From assembly GCA_021807115.1 (NCBI GenBank), contig JAKAPJ010000001.1:29830-93829 (forward strand): 64,000 nt of DNA, in the 5' to 3' direction. Below, piece after piece: positions 8,314 to 18,044 of this stretch. Each line of letters begins with the position of its first letter. Within the stretch, counting starts at the first letter, position 1. The notes beneath the pieces are model-generated. The model worked only from the letters and a program-made list of their open reading frames with translations, did no database searches and was not told the origin of the DNA. This stretch comes from Microcaldota archaeon. GTDB lineage: Archaea > Micrarchaeota > Micrarchaeia > Micrarchaeales > Micrarchaeaceae. Position numbers and translations under genes: made by a program.

Positions 8314-9842
8314 GGGCCGCGGCGCACAGCGTCTATCTATATGCGGCGCTGCTGTTCACCATCTGCAGCATCGCCTATTGGGGTGTATATTCGGTAAACG
8401 CCTACAATACGTTCCATGAGTATACTGCAATGGACTACTATGCATACAGCATGTACTACGCTGCGAACTACCCCGGCCAAATCGGGTGGCTTCAGATGCT
8501 AGTCTTCGGCGCGCACATAGCGCCTGACCAGCTGGCCGTGCTTGTGCTCTATTCAATTTTTCAGTCGCCAATCACCCTTCTGCTTGTGCAGGAGGCGATC
8601 CTTTCCGCCACGGGCCTGCTCGTGTTCTTCGTCGCACGCGACCTGCTCGGCAGCGATGGGCTTGGTCTACTGCTGTGTTTCGCGTTTCTTGTTAGCCCAG
8701 CAATGCACGGCTTGCTTGTCTTCGATTACCATGCCGAGATGTTCATACTGCCGTTCTATGTGCTCACGTTCTATTTCTACATGAAGAGGGACAGTGCGCG
8801 CTTCATAGCCTCTCTCGTCGCGCTGCTCGGGGCGATGGATGTCGCGCCAATACTTGTCATCGCGATGTGGCTGGGGCTTGTAGCATTCGAGTTGACGCAC
8901 AAGGGGAGGAACGGCAGACCCAACAGCGGCAGGCTACGTCTTGGTATGTGGATGCCTGCGCTGTCCATTGCCGCGCTCCTGTTCTACAACGCCGTATACT
9001 ACCTGTTGGTGGCAGGATACGCCGCCCAGCCCGCCGCAGTTCCCCCATTCCTAAGGGTAACGCCGTGGCCCGGCGTGCCCCTTTTGGGCGGCAACTCTTC
9101 ATATTCCATCGGAGGGGCAATTCCTAATCCATCGTCCGGACTTAACTTCTACGTCATATATGGAACGCTGGCAGGCGTGTTTGCATTCGGGTTCTCCGGC
9201 CTTGCCGAGATCCTGCCTCTTGTAATATTCCTTTCACCGTGGGTGGCTGCCATATCGCTGTTCGGCACATGGTGGTTTGCCTCCGTGGACCGCCATTACT
9301 TCGCATATGTACTGGGCGGTGCGCTCGCAGCGTCAATTCTTGGCATATCTGACATAATGTCTTCAGGCTCGCCGATAGGCCGGCTGCTGGGCGCGGCCAG
9401 GTCCGCGGCCCGCCGGCGTGCTGTCGGCGCGCTTATAATATCATCCACGCTTTCGATAACTGCCGTGGTGCTTGCCATATCGCTTTTCACTTACACGCCG
9501 GGCAACAGCACATCCTTTTTCCAAACTGTGCTGCTCAAGCTCAATGCGAGCCAGCGCCAGTCCTACGCAGACCTCACGCAGATGATAGCCCTTGTCCCGC
9601 AAAACGCCTCGCTCATGACGCAGGACTCCATAATGCCACACGTGATCAACCGACAGAATGTGGAGCTTTTCTGGTTCACGCCCTACTTCAGGCCGCAGTA
9701 CATACTCTTGGACCCGTCCAACTCCCTACTCACCCCGTACCTGCCGGCAGACCAATACCAGCCAGCATACGTGTACATATCCGAGAACAACTACACCCTA
9801 GTTGCGCGCAGTGGCACGGCCATGCTATACAGGTCAGGCTGA
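8310..9842 (+). CDS. DUF2079-like polytopic membrane protein (tandem paralog)
   Basis: Start ATG overlaps previous stop (ATGA at 8310-8313); strong similarity to the preceding ORF. Confidence 0.75.
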   Translation: MRAAAHSVYLYAALLFTICSIAYWGVYSVNAYNTFHEYTAMDYYAYSMYYAANYPGQIGWLQMLVFGAHIAPDQLAVLVLYSIFQSPITLLLVQEAILSATGLLVFFVARDLLGSDGLGLLLCFAFLVSPAMHGLLVFDYHAEMFILPFYVLTFYFYMKRDSARFIASLVALLGAMDVAPILVIAMWLGLVAFELTHKGRNGRPNSGRLRLGMWMPALSIAALLFYNAVYYLLVAGYAAQPAAVPPFLRVTPWPGVPLLGGNSSYSIGGAIPNPSSGLNFYVIYGTLAGVFAFGFSGLAEILPLVIFLSPWVAAISLFGTWWFASVDRHYFAYVLGGALAASILGISDIMSSGSPIGRLLGAARSAARRRAVGALIISSTLSITAVVLAISLFTYTPGNSTSFFQTVLLKLNASQRQSYADLTQMIALVPQNASLMTQDSIMPHVINRQNVELFWFTPYFRPQYILLDPSNSLLTPYLPADQYQPAYVYISENNYTLVARSGTAMLYRSG

Positions 9843-9880
9843 ACAAAGGTTTTTATCCTTTAAAATCCAAAAATGGTAAT

Positions 9881-10864
9881 ATGGGGGAACAGAGTGAGCT
9901 TGACTTCGCATACAAGTACCCATTCTCGAAAGAGGCCAGGGATGTGATAAGGGGCCTGAACTCAAATTCAATAGACCAGCGCCAGCTGGAGCGCGGCAAG
10001 GGCAGGGTGGAAAAGGCCCTGCACGATGGCAATCTGGATTACGTGGCCACGAGCTACGATCCCGCAAAGGTGGAGTCGATTGTGGAATACGTATACGCCA
10101 GGATGCTGGTGAGCGGCATGAAGAACAGCATTTATCTGCAGAGGTACGCCGCCGCCGAGGCGAGGCGCTCAGCCTCGGCGCTGGAGATGGACACCACGGA
10201 TAACGTCACAAAGGTCCTGCTGGAGCTCGGGTTTGAGGCAAGCATGTCCGGTGACGGATTCAGCATGCGTTTCGTGGATTACCTGCGGTTTGAGCCCAGC
10301 GCAGACGGGTATGCACTGGTGAACCAGAAGCTCAGCGGCGGCATGGTTGTGCTGGACAGGCACAGGTTCATAAGGGTCATGGAGACTGCGATATGCAAGA
10401 GCATACTGTCAGGTCTGCCCATAGACCCGAAGTCCGTGCCAAAGGTAGTGATTGACCTATCTAGGAACATACGCCTGCCCGTAAGGAAGGCTACCGAGCG
10501 TCCTACCGGAGTGTCAATAGGCTGGATAGACCGGCTGCTTGCCACCCCAATACCTGACTGCAGGCATAGGACCGTCAACCTCATACTGGCCCCATACTTC
10601 ATAACAATAAAAGGTATGGGTGTGGAGCAGGCGACCCAGGCAATCTCCGGCTACATAGAGATGTGTAAGACCGCCAACCCTGACACTAACATAACCGACA
10701 AGTACATAAGGTACCAGTGCGAGTACGCAAAGGCGCACGGTATGCACCCACTGTCGCTTAAGCGGGCGCGGGTGGAGCTCTTCAGCTCTTTCGACTCCTC
10801 GTTCCTGGAGGAGTTCGAGGCGAAGGCCACCCCGTCAGCCACCGCGCCGAAGGGCGCGGCATAG
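9881..10864 (+). CDS. DNA primase large subunit-like protein (PriL-like N-terminus, PriX-like C-terminus)
   Basis: YPFSKEARDVI...YARML.SGM...RYAAAEARRSASAL; GWIDRLLATPIPDCRHRTVNLILAPYFITIKGMGVEQA. Confidence 0.6.
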   Translation: MGEQSELDFAYKYPFSKEARDVIRGLNSNSIDQRQLERGKGRVEKALHDGNLDYVATSYDPAKVESIVEYVYARMLVSGMKNSIYLQRYAAAEARRSASALEMDTTDNVTKVLLELGFEASMSGDGFSMRFVDYLRFEPSADGYALVNQKLSGGMVVLDRHRFIRVMETAICKSILSGLPIDPKSVPKVVIDLSRNIRLPVRKATERPTGVSIGWIDRLLATPIPDCRHRTVNLILAPYFITIKGMGVEQATQAISGYIEMCKTANPDTNITDKYIRYQCEYAKAHGMHPLSLKRARVELFSSFDSSFLEEFEAKATPSATAPKGAA

Positions 10865-10908
10865 AAGTTAGAACTTGAAATGGTGATTCAACGGGCGGCG
10901 TTGCGGTT

Positions 10909-11049
10909 ATGTGCGACTTGTGCGGTAAAATTGCGATCTACAGCTGCAAGAACTGCGGGCGGAGGGTATGCGACGGGCACTACGAATCCAAGAGCGGGTT
11001 CTGCACATCATGCGCAAAGGGAAGGTCTTCCTCTGCGCCACGCAGGTAG
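10909..11049 (+). CDS. 46-aa Cys-rich zinc-finger-like protein (B-box/HIT-like)
   Basis: MCDLCGKIAIYSCKNCGRRVCDGHYESKSGFCTSCAKG; too short for the supplied ORF track. Confidence 0.6.
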   Translation: MCDLCGKIAIYSCKNCGRRVCDGHYESKSGFCTSCAKGRSSSAPRR

Positions 11050-11073
11050 ATGGGCTGAACTGAAGCGGCGCAG

Positions 11074-11778
11074 TTACATACCTATCTTTCCTGACGCAAC
11101 ATCCTTATTTGCCTCGTCCAGGTCCTTCATCGAGTCTATCATCCTGAAATACAGCTCCAGGTACCTGTGCCCCCCAAGCTTTCCAGCGGCAGCCAGTTTC
11201 GGGAATGTATCGAACGATATGTCGCCCTTGGGCCGCGGCAGGTATTCGAATATGTCCTTGGTGGCGTAGTACACGCCGCTGTTTATCCAGTAATCCTTGA
11301 GCACCGGCTTCTCCTCAAAGCTTAGGACCTTCTCCCCTTCAACGTTCACGATCCCGTACGGGCTCCTGAACGGGAACAGCGCCATCGTCGCAACATAGTT
11401 CGGCTTCCTAAGCAGTGTGATGTCAAAATCGGTGATTATGTCGCCGTTTAGCACAAAGAACTCCTCCTCACCCTTGAGTATGTCCCTGGCGTTGTAGAGC
11501 GCGCCGCCAGAGCCGAGCGGCTCCTCCTCTCTCACGTATTCCACATGCACTCCCCATCTCCTACCGTCCCCAACATAGTCCTCGAGGACGTCGAACAGGT
11601 ACCCGCCAAGGAAAAGGAATGACTTTACACCGTGGTGTTTGAGCCAGTTTATCTGCCACTCCGCTATCGGCCTGCCTCCTACCTCTACCATGGGCTTGGG
11701 TCTCTGGTTGGTTATTGGCCGCAGCCTTGTGCCCTGTCCTCCAGCAAATATGACCGCCTTCATGGTTTCTACTTCCAC
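11074..11778 (-). CDS. NDP-sugar nucleotidyltransferase
   Basis: MKAVIFAGGQGTRLRPITNQRPKPMVEVGGRPI signature. Confidence 0.93.
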   Translation of the reverse strand: MEVETMKAVIFAGGQGTRLRPITNQRPKPMVEVGGRPIAEWQINWLKHHGVKSFLFLGGYLFDVLEDYVGDGRRWGVHVEYVREEEPLGSGGALYNARDILKGEEEFFVLNGDIITDFDITLLRKPNYVATMALFPFRSPYGIVNVEGEKVLSFEEKPVLKDYWINSGVYYATKDIFEYLPRPKGDISFDTFPKLAAAGKLGGHRYLELYFRMIDSMKDLDEANKDVASGKIGM

Positions 11779-11784
11779 AAAAAG

Positions 11785-11794
11785 CTATATAAAT
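11785..11794 (+). promoter_or_regulatory. TATA-box-like element of 5S rRNA
   Basis: CTATATAAAT about 21-30 nt upstream of the 5S 5' end. Confidence 0.55.
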
Positions 11795-11814
11795 CTTATC
11801 CGGCTTAATTACTC

Positions 11815-11930
11815 TGTCAAACGGTAATAGGAGCGAGGTAACGCCCGATCCCATTCCGAACTCGGAAGCTAAGATCGCTCACGATATGTGTGTACTGCCT
11901 TCGGGTGGGAAAGCATATTGCTGTTTGACA
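11815..11930 (+). rRNA. rrf: 5S ribosomal RNA
   Basis: Terminal stem TGTCAAAC/GTTTGACA; conserved CGATCCCATTCCGAACTCGGAAG; followed by a T-run. Confidence 0.93.
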
Positions 11931-11940
11931 CCTTTTTTGC
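11931..11940 (+). terminator. poly-T terminator after 5S rRNA
   Basis: CCTTTTTTGC directly after the 5S terminal stem. Confidence 0.5.
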
Positions 11941-12137
11941 CCCACAGCGCGAGCGCGCTGCGCCGCCACTTCCAAAGCACCCTGCACCCCTCCCGCTTAA
12001 CCACGATGTCCACCACTCCCCAGTCATTTGTCTTATCAATCGCCTTGCCTAGGCCACTCCCCGGTATTCAACGTTGCGTCGCATGCTGCATACTTTTAAA
12101 TATTAGCCACGGGCAAGATACAAACCACCGTGATGCA

Positions 12138-12662
12138 ATGGCGATCGCAACAAAGAATCAGGCGCAGCATGAAACAGTAACCATACCAAAATCCGAGTAC
12201 GCAAGGCTCAAGCAGATTGAACGGGAGCACGGTGAGAATCAGGCGCGTAACGAGGCATTCACCGCACATATGCGCAAGATGCAGAAGTCAAGGGACGACG
12301 TTCGGTCCGTCCTCGGGTCAGCGGGCTTCAGTGTCACAGAGCCTGCGACTGTACGCCGAGCTACCTGGCGCGGGATCTACACGTCCACAGTGGACATAAT
12401 GGCCAAGGGGAATGGCGCAAGGGTCGCACTTGAGTTCGCGGGAGGCTCTGCCACATTATTCGACTGGATTGCACTTCAGTGCTCAAAGGCCGACATAAAG
12501 ATTGTCGTTGCGGAAGGGTGGGTGCCGGAGAACCTCGCCAAGAGGGCCGCGGATGACGGCATAACGCTGGTAAAGCCTGAGGATGCCGCAAGGTATCTTT
12601 CAAGGCGGATTGCGGCGCTGCCTAAGAAGAATGGGGCAACTGGGGGTTTCCTGCGCCGCTAA
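12138..12662 (+). CDS. hypothetical protein, coiled-coil N-terminus
   Basis: ORF track start (11886) lies inside 5S; first sensible ATG at 12138 (MAIATKNQ...). Confidence 0.55.
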   Translation: MAIATKNQAQHETVTIPKSEYARLKQIEREHGENQARNEAFTAHMRKMQKSRDDVRSVLGSAGFSVTEPATVRRATWRGIYTSTVDIMAKGNGARVALEFAGGSATLFDWIALQCSKADIKIVVAEGWVPENLAKRAADDGITLVKPEDAARYLSRRIAALPKKNGATGGFLRR

Positions 12663-12750
12663 GGCGTCGATCCAGGGATAGGTTTAAAAAACCCTGCGGC
12701 ATAATATAATTGCTGCTTTTCCCGCATGCACTGCCTAGGCAGGAGGGGGA

Positions 12751-13392
12751 TTGATCAGTATGGAGAAGGAACAATTAGAGAAGCTCAAATCTGTTCTTGC
12801 CGAAGGCAAGGGCAAGCGCAAGTTTACGCAGAGCGTGGACGTGGCCGTAAACTTCACCGGCATCGACTTCAGCAAACAGGACAACAGGCTGAACCTTGAG
12901 ATAAAGCTGCCGCACGGCAAGGGAAAGGAGAGCAAGGTAATATTTTTCGGAGATGACAGGAACATGGCAGCAAAGGCGCAGGAAGCCGGAGCGAAGGTCA
13001 TATCAAGCAAGGAGCTACCAGAGATCTCGACTGACAAGCTCAAGCAGGCGGAACTGCTGGCGCACGAGCTCATAGCCCAGCCGGCATTGATGCCGCAGAT
13101 CGCAAAGGCCCTAGGTCAGTTTCTTGGCCCAAGGGGTAAGATGCCCCGACCGGTCGTCGGCACTGACGTTTCAACCATGATAGGGGGCATAGGCAGCTCA
13201 ATATACGTCAGAAGTAAGGGCAAGTACCTGCCAACAGCCCACTGCGTGGTTGGCAATGAGAACATGGAGATCAGCAAGCTCGCATCAAACATAGACGAGG
13301 TGGTGGGGGCATTCACCAGGAAGCTGGGCAAGCAGCACATCAAGTCGATATACGTAAAGCTTACAATGGGCAAGCCTGTGAGGCTGCAGTAG
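12751..13392 (+). CDS. rpl1: 50S ribosomal protein uL1
   Basis: LGPRGKMPRP and overall length/order uL1-uL10-P1. Confidence 0.95.
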   Translation: MISMEKEQLEKLKSVLAEGKGKRKFTQSVDVAVNFTGIDFSKQDNRLNLEIKLPHGKGKESKVIFFGDDRNMAAKAQEAGAKVISSKELPEISTDKLKQAELLAHELIAQPALMPQIAKALGQFLGPRGKMPRPVVGTDVSTMIGGIGSSIYVRSKGKYLPTAHCVVGNENMEISKLASNIDEVVGAFTRKLGKQHIKSIYVKLTMGKPVRLQ

Positions 13393-13400
13393 GTGTCATT

Positions 13401-14270
13401 ATGCTTTCAAAACAGAACCGTACAAAAACCGACAAGACCAAATTCGTCGACGCGGGCAAGGCCGCGCTGAAGAAATACTCGCTTGTCGGCGTTGTGCCGC
13501 TAAGCGGAATCCCAGATAGGCTCTTCCAGCGCTCAAGGAACGGGATGAAGCCGAGCACGGAATTCATCATGGGCCGCAAGACCCTCATGGTCAAGATATT
13601 GGAGAGCAGCGACCACACAAAGCTCCTTGTGCCATACGTTACCGGCACAAGTGCAATAGTCCTGAGCAATGAGAACCCATTTGTGCTCTACAGGGGCTTC
13701 AAAGCCAATTCGCTCAAGCTTGGCGCAAAGCCAAAGCAACTGTCCCCAGAGGACATAAACATATCCGCAGGCGAGACAAGCATACAGCCCGGGCAGGCTG
13801 TAACTGAGCTCAAGCAGGCGGGCATAGACGTGCAGATCCAGAAAGGCAAGGTCGTGATAGCTAAGGATAAGGTACTTGTAAAGAAGGGGGCAGTAATAAG
13901 CCCTGCGGTCGCGAAGGCGCTCAAGACGCTTGACATAATGCCGTTCAGCGCATCGATACAGCCGTCCGTCTTCCTATCCGGTAAAATAATGTTCACGAAG
14001 GACGTGCTGGGGATAGACGCCGCGCAGGTCGCTTCCGATGTCTCAAGGGGGTTCTCCGCCGCATACACGCTGTCAATAAGCGCAGGCATAGTGAGCAGGT
14101 ACACGATACGGCCGCTGCTCGTGAAGGCATATATGTCTGCGATGGCGGTAGGCATAGAGGGGAAGATCTACGAGCCCGGCATAGTGGACAGGTTGCTTGC
14201 AAGTGCCACATTGCAGGCGTCTTCGCTGAACAGCATGGTGAAGCCGGCGGGAGAGGCCGAGGCAAAATAA
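13401..14270 (+). CDS. rpl10: 50S ribosomal protein uL10 (P0)
   Basis: Archaeal L10/P0 pattern; located between uL1 and P1. Confidence 0.93.
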   Translation: MLSKQNRTKTDKTKFVDAGKAALKKYSLVGVVPLSGIPDRLFQRSRNGMKPSTEFIMGRKTLMVKILESSDHTKLLVPYVTGTSAIVLSNENPFVLYRGFKANSLKLGAKPKQLSPEDINISAGETSIQPGQAVTELKQAGIDVQIQKGKVVIAKDKVLVKKGAVISPAVAKALKTLDIMPFSASIQPSVFLSGKIMFTKDVLGIDAAQVASDVSRGFSAAYTLSISAGIVSRYTIRPLLVKAYMSAMAVGIEGKIYEPGIVDRLLASATLQASSLNSMVKPAGEAEAK

Positions 14271-14307
14271 TCGCAAGGTTCCAAATATAATGTTAAGGTG
14301 AAAAGTT

Positions 14308-14616
14308 ATGGAGTACGTATATGCGGCACTGCTTCTGGACGCGGCAGGGAAGGAAGTCACGGAAAAGAGCCTGCTGGAAGTGGTGAAGGCAGCCGGGATC
14401 AGCCCGGACGAGGCTCGCGCGAAGGCCATTGTTACGTCGTTGAAGGACGTAAACATAAAGGAGGTCATAAAGAACGCGCAGGCAGCGCCTGTAGCTGCAG
14501 CACCATCCGCAGCTCCTGCACAAGGAGCGGCCGGAGCAAAGCCGAAGGAGGAAAAGAAGGAGGAGAAGAAGAGCGAGGAAGAAGCGGCGGGAGGGCTGGC
14601 AAGTCTATTCGGCTGA
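14308..14616 (+). CDS. rpl12: 50S ribosomal protein P1 (L12)
   Basis: [19 protein letters not shown]..., Ala-rich hinge, charged KKEEKK tail, terminal LASLFG. Confidence 0.95.
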   Translation: MEYVYAALLLDAAGKEVTEKSLLEVVKAAGISPDEARAKAIVTSLKDVNIKEVIKNAQAAPVAAAPSAAPAQGAAGAKPKEEKKEEKKSEEEAAGGLASLFG

Positions 14617-14849
14617 AGCCATCCGGTGCATTAATGGCTCAGGCATGGCCATCACTAGGCGCCCGCGGCTGCCGCACGCCTTCTGGCAAGCAACCGCACT
14701 TCCAGCTAGCTTCGCGCCTGCTGGACGGCGGGTTGCTCAGGTCACGCCCTGCCACGCACACGGTTTCGGAAAGGCGCGTAAAGCGAACTGCAGCAAGTTT
14801 TATAAAAACGAAGGCTCTATATAGGTAATACAAAAATCTAGTTGGTTCT

Positions 14850-15203
14850 ATGGATGTATACGTGAACAAGCAGAATTGCACAGGCTGCTCCCACTGTTTC
14901 GATGTATGCCCAGTAGCTGTATTCGAGATGCGTGAAATAGCCCAGGATCCAAACGGATCAAAAGGCATAATCAACGCAGACAACGCCCCGGCGGACAAGC
15001 AGTGGAAGGGCGTCGAGAATCCCGCATACTTCAACAAGTGGAACAACAACGTGCAGAAGTGCCACGACCACTACAAGAAAAAGTCAGTTGGCGTCAATGG
15101 TGCATCATGCATACTATGCCAGGCGTGCCTTATAGAATGCGAGGGCGAATGCATAACCATAAGCGACGACCAGGGGCAGACATACCAGTCAATTTACAAG
15201 TGA
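14850..15203 (+). CDS. ferredoxin-like 4Fe-4S protein
   Basis: CTGCSHCFDVCP and CILCQACLIEC. Confidence 0.88.
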   Translation: MDVYVNKQNCTGCSHCFDVCPVAVFEMREIAQDPNGSKGIINADNAPADKQWKGVENPAYFNKWNNNVQKCHDHYKKKSVGVNGASCILCQACLIECEGECITISDDQGQTYQSIYK

Positions 15204-15292
15204 ATGAGCCATTGGCAATTCACTTCGCTTCCTTTTTCCACACTGCCAGCCTCGGCGATGGCCGCCGTGGCTGCTTCACATGAGCGGTTGCA

Positions 15293-18010
15293 ATGCCCAT
15301 CCAGTATGCGTCAGAGCCATTCAGCGAGGAGGAAAGCCTTGGCGTGCTCAACAAGTACGTAAGGTCGTGGTTCACTAAAAGCTTCACCGGGCTGACCCCG
15401 CCGCAGAGGTACTCATTCAAGCTAATAAACGAGCGCAGGAACACCCTAATTGCCGCGCCTACTGGGTCCGGGAAGACGATGTCGGGCTTCGTCTCCATCA
15501 TAAGCAGGCTGTTCGACTATTCCCTCGCCGGTAGGCTGGAGCGCAAGGTATACTGCATTTACGTCTCCCCTCTGCGCGCGCTAAACAACGACGTCTACAA
15601 GAACCTGCAAGTTCCACTCGATGCAGTGTATAAGCTCATAGCCAAGGACAAAGGGGTGGGGATGCTCAAGGAGAACATAAGGCAGGTAACCGTTGGCGTG
15701 AGGACGGGCGACACTACGCCGCGGCAGCGCGAGGAGATGATACTACGGCCGCCAAACATACTGGTTACTACACCCGAGAGCCTGGCGATACTGCTTAACT
15801 CCCCGCGATTCTCAGAGAAGCTCAGGTCAGTCGAGTATGTCATAATAGACGAGATACACGAACTGGCCAACAACAAGCGCGGTGTGCACCTGTCACTTTC
15901 CATCGAGCGCCTTGCCGACACCACCGATTCCAAGTTTGCCAGGATAGGCCTGGGTGCCACTCTCCACCCTCTTGAGGAAGCCGCAAAGTTCCTGGCTGGA
16001 TACGAACGCGGCAAGCCCGCCGACTGCACCGTTGTCGATGCGTCATGGAGCAAGAAGCTCGATGTGCTTGCAATGTGCCCTGTCAAGGACATGATGTACT
16101 CACCCGGCGGCAAGGCCGAGGAGGCGATTTACAACGAGCTCAATGGCATTATAAAGGCAGGCAGGACCACGCTCGTATTCACCAACACGCGTAGCAGTAC
16201 TGAGCGGGTCGTGTTCAACCTAAAGAAGAGGTTCGGCTATGGTGAGGCGGACATAGCCGCCCACCACGGGTCGCTGTCAAAGGAGTCAAGGCTAGAGGTG
16301 GAGGACCTGCTCAAAAAGGGCGCGCTCAAGTGCGTCGTTTCGTCGGCCAGCCTGGAGCTTGGCGTAGACGTCGGTGCGATAGACACGGTTGTGCAACTAG
16401 GTTCGCCCAAAAGCATCACCAGGGCCGTCCAGAGAATAGGCCGCGCGGGCCATTCGTTCCAGTCAGTTGCGCGTGGTAGGATGATGACGCTAGACAGGGA
16501 CGACCTGGTGGAATGTGCCATAACTCTAGACTCTGTGCTGAAGAAGCACCTTGACTCGTTCACAGTGCCACAGAACGCCCTGGATGTTCTCTCGCAGCAC
16601 ATAGCCGGAATGTCGATGACGCGCGTCTGGGGCGTCGATGAGGCATTCGAAGCGGTGCGCAGGGCATATGCGTACCATGGGCTGGAGCGCGCCGATTTCG
16701 TTTCGCTGATAGAATACCTTTCTGGAAAATATGCCAGCCTAGAGCGCTGCGAGGTGTACGGCAAAATCCTTTATGATGAAAAGAATGGCACATTCAGGAA
16801 GAAGGGGCAGCTTACTCAGGCTGTATACATGCTCAATATCGGCACAATACCAGATTCCGTCTCTATCTCCGTTGTCCAGAGCGGGGCCAACAGGTGGATA
16901 GGCAACATAGAGGAGGAGTTCCTAGCACGCCTCAAGGCCGGAGATGTGTTTATGCTCGGAGGCAGGTCGTATGCGTTTGAGTCGGCAAAGGGCATGAAGG
17001 CGTACGTTCGCCCCGCACACGCTGCCACTCCTGCCATACCCCCATGGTCATCCGAGCAGCTGCCTCTCAGTTACGAGCTCGCAGAGGCAATCAGCTCTTT
17101 CAGGGCAGATTTCGCAGGAGAGATGGCAGGCATTGTATCAGCCGGCAATGCTGCAAGCACCATGCGCGCAAACGGCGTGCCGGATACTATAAGCGCCTAT
17201 CTTGGCCGGCTGCCCATAGACGCCAACTCAAAGGAGGCAATATTCAGGTATTTCCTGGAGCAGGTGCTTTTCACCGGGTTTGTGCCTAGCAAGGACCTGA
17301 TGCTGATAGAGGACACTGCGGATCCATGGAGCGACAGGCACTATCTGGTGTTCCATTCGCTCTTCGGGCGCAGGGCCAATGACGCACTGTCAAGGGTCGT
17401 TGGCGCAAAGCTAGCCGCCGCCCACGACCAATCCATAGTCATACGGGCAGGGGACAACGGCTTCATGATGGCGTTTGAGAGGGACCCTGGGCTGTCATGG
17501 GGTGCAGTCCGAGGTATACTGGACTCGCTGTCAGGCAGCAGCATCGCGCCACTGCTTCGGCAGAGCGTCAGGCACACAGAATTGATGTACAGGCGGTTTA
17601 GGCAAGTGGCAGCAAGGAGCTTCATGGTGCTGAGGAACTACAAGGGTCTGAGCATAAGCGTAAGCAGGCAGCAGGCTGTTTCACAGCAGCTGCTCAGCAC
17701 AGTGGAGGAAATAGGCCCAAACTTCCCGGTGCTCAAGGAGACCTACAGGGAGATACTCAATGAGGTAATGGACGTGTCGCGTGCGGAGCAGGTCCTGTCT
17801 AGGATAAGGGACGGCAAACTCAAATGCGTGTTCATAAGGACCGATGTCCCAAGCCCATTTGCGCACGGGCTTGTGTCATTCGGGCATGCGGACGCAATAA
17901 TGGCAAATGACCGGCACGAATATGCGCAGCGCCTGCACGATGCTGTTATCGCCAGGCTATCGCATAACGGCGTCGCGGACGCAGGTCTGCGGCACGATGA
18001 CCCTGCTTAG
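15293..18010 (+). CDS. lhr: Lhr-type DEAD/H ATP-dependent helicase
   Basis: APTGSGKT, DEIHEL, SSASLELGVDVGAID, QRIGRAGHS. Confidence 0.92.
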   Translation: MPIQYASEPFSEEESLGVLNKYVRSWFTKSFTGLTPPQRYSFKLINERRNTLIAAPTGSGKTMSGFVSIISRLFDYSLAGRLERKVYCIYVSPLRALNNDVYKNLQVPLDAVYKLIAKDKGVGMLKENIRQVTVGVRTGDTTPRQREEMILRPPNILVTTPESLAILLNSPRFSEKLRSVEYVIIDEIHELANNKRGVHLSLSIERLADTTDSKFARIGLGATLHPLEEAAKFLAGYERGKPADCTVVDASWSKKLDVLAMCPVKDMMYSPGGKAEEAIYNELNGIIKAGRTTLVFTNTRSSTERVVFNLKKRFGYGEADIAAHHGSLSKESRLEVEDLLKKGALKCVVSSASLELGVDVGAIDTVVQLGSPKSITRAVQRIGRAGHSFQSVARGRMMTLDRDDLVECAITLDSVLKKHLDSFTVPQNALDVLSQHIAGMSMTRVWGVDEAFEAVRRAYAYHGLERADFVSLIEYLSGKYASLERCEVYGKILYDEKNGTFRKKGQLTQAVYMLNIGTIPDSVSISVVQSGANRWIGNIEEEFLARLKAGDVFMLGGRSYAFESAKGMKAYVRPAHAATPAIPPWSSEQLPLSYELAEAISSFRADFAGEMAGIVSAGNAASTMRANGVPDTISAYLGRLPIDANSKEAIFRYFLEQVLFTGFVPSKDLMLIEDTADPWSDRHYLVFHSLFGRRANDALSRVVGAKLAAAHDQSIVIRAGDNGFMMAFERDPGLSWGAVRGILDSLSGSSIAPLLRQSVRHTELMYRRFRQVAARSFMVLRNYKGLSISVSRQQAVSQQLLSTVEEIGPNFPVLKETYREILNEVMDVSRAEQVLSRIRDGKLKCVFIRTDVPSPFAHGLVSFGHADAIMANDRHEYAQRLHDAVIARLSHNGVADAGLRHDDPA

Positions 18011-18044
18011 GCTGCCTGGTTTTCAGCTCAGGCAATTCCAATGG

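Noticed and set aside
11930-12100. Minus-strand open frame antisense to the 5S downstream region (…DIVVKREGCRVLWKWRRSALALWGKK…)
   Set aside because: No convincing start codon, no known motif, and it would run into the 5S gene.
11886-12137. N-terminal extension of the 12138..12662 ORF
   Set aside because: It overlaps the 5S rRNA and has no domain character; ATG at 12138 is more likely.
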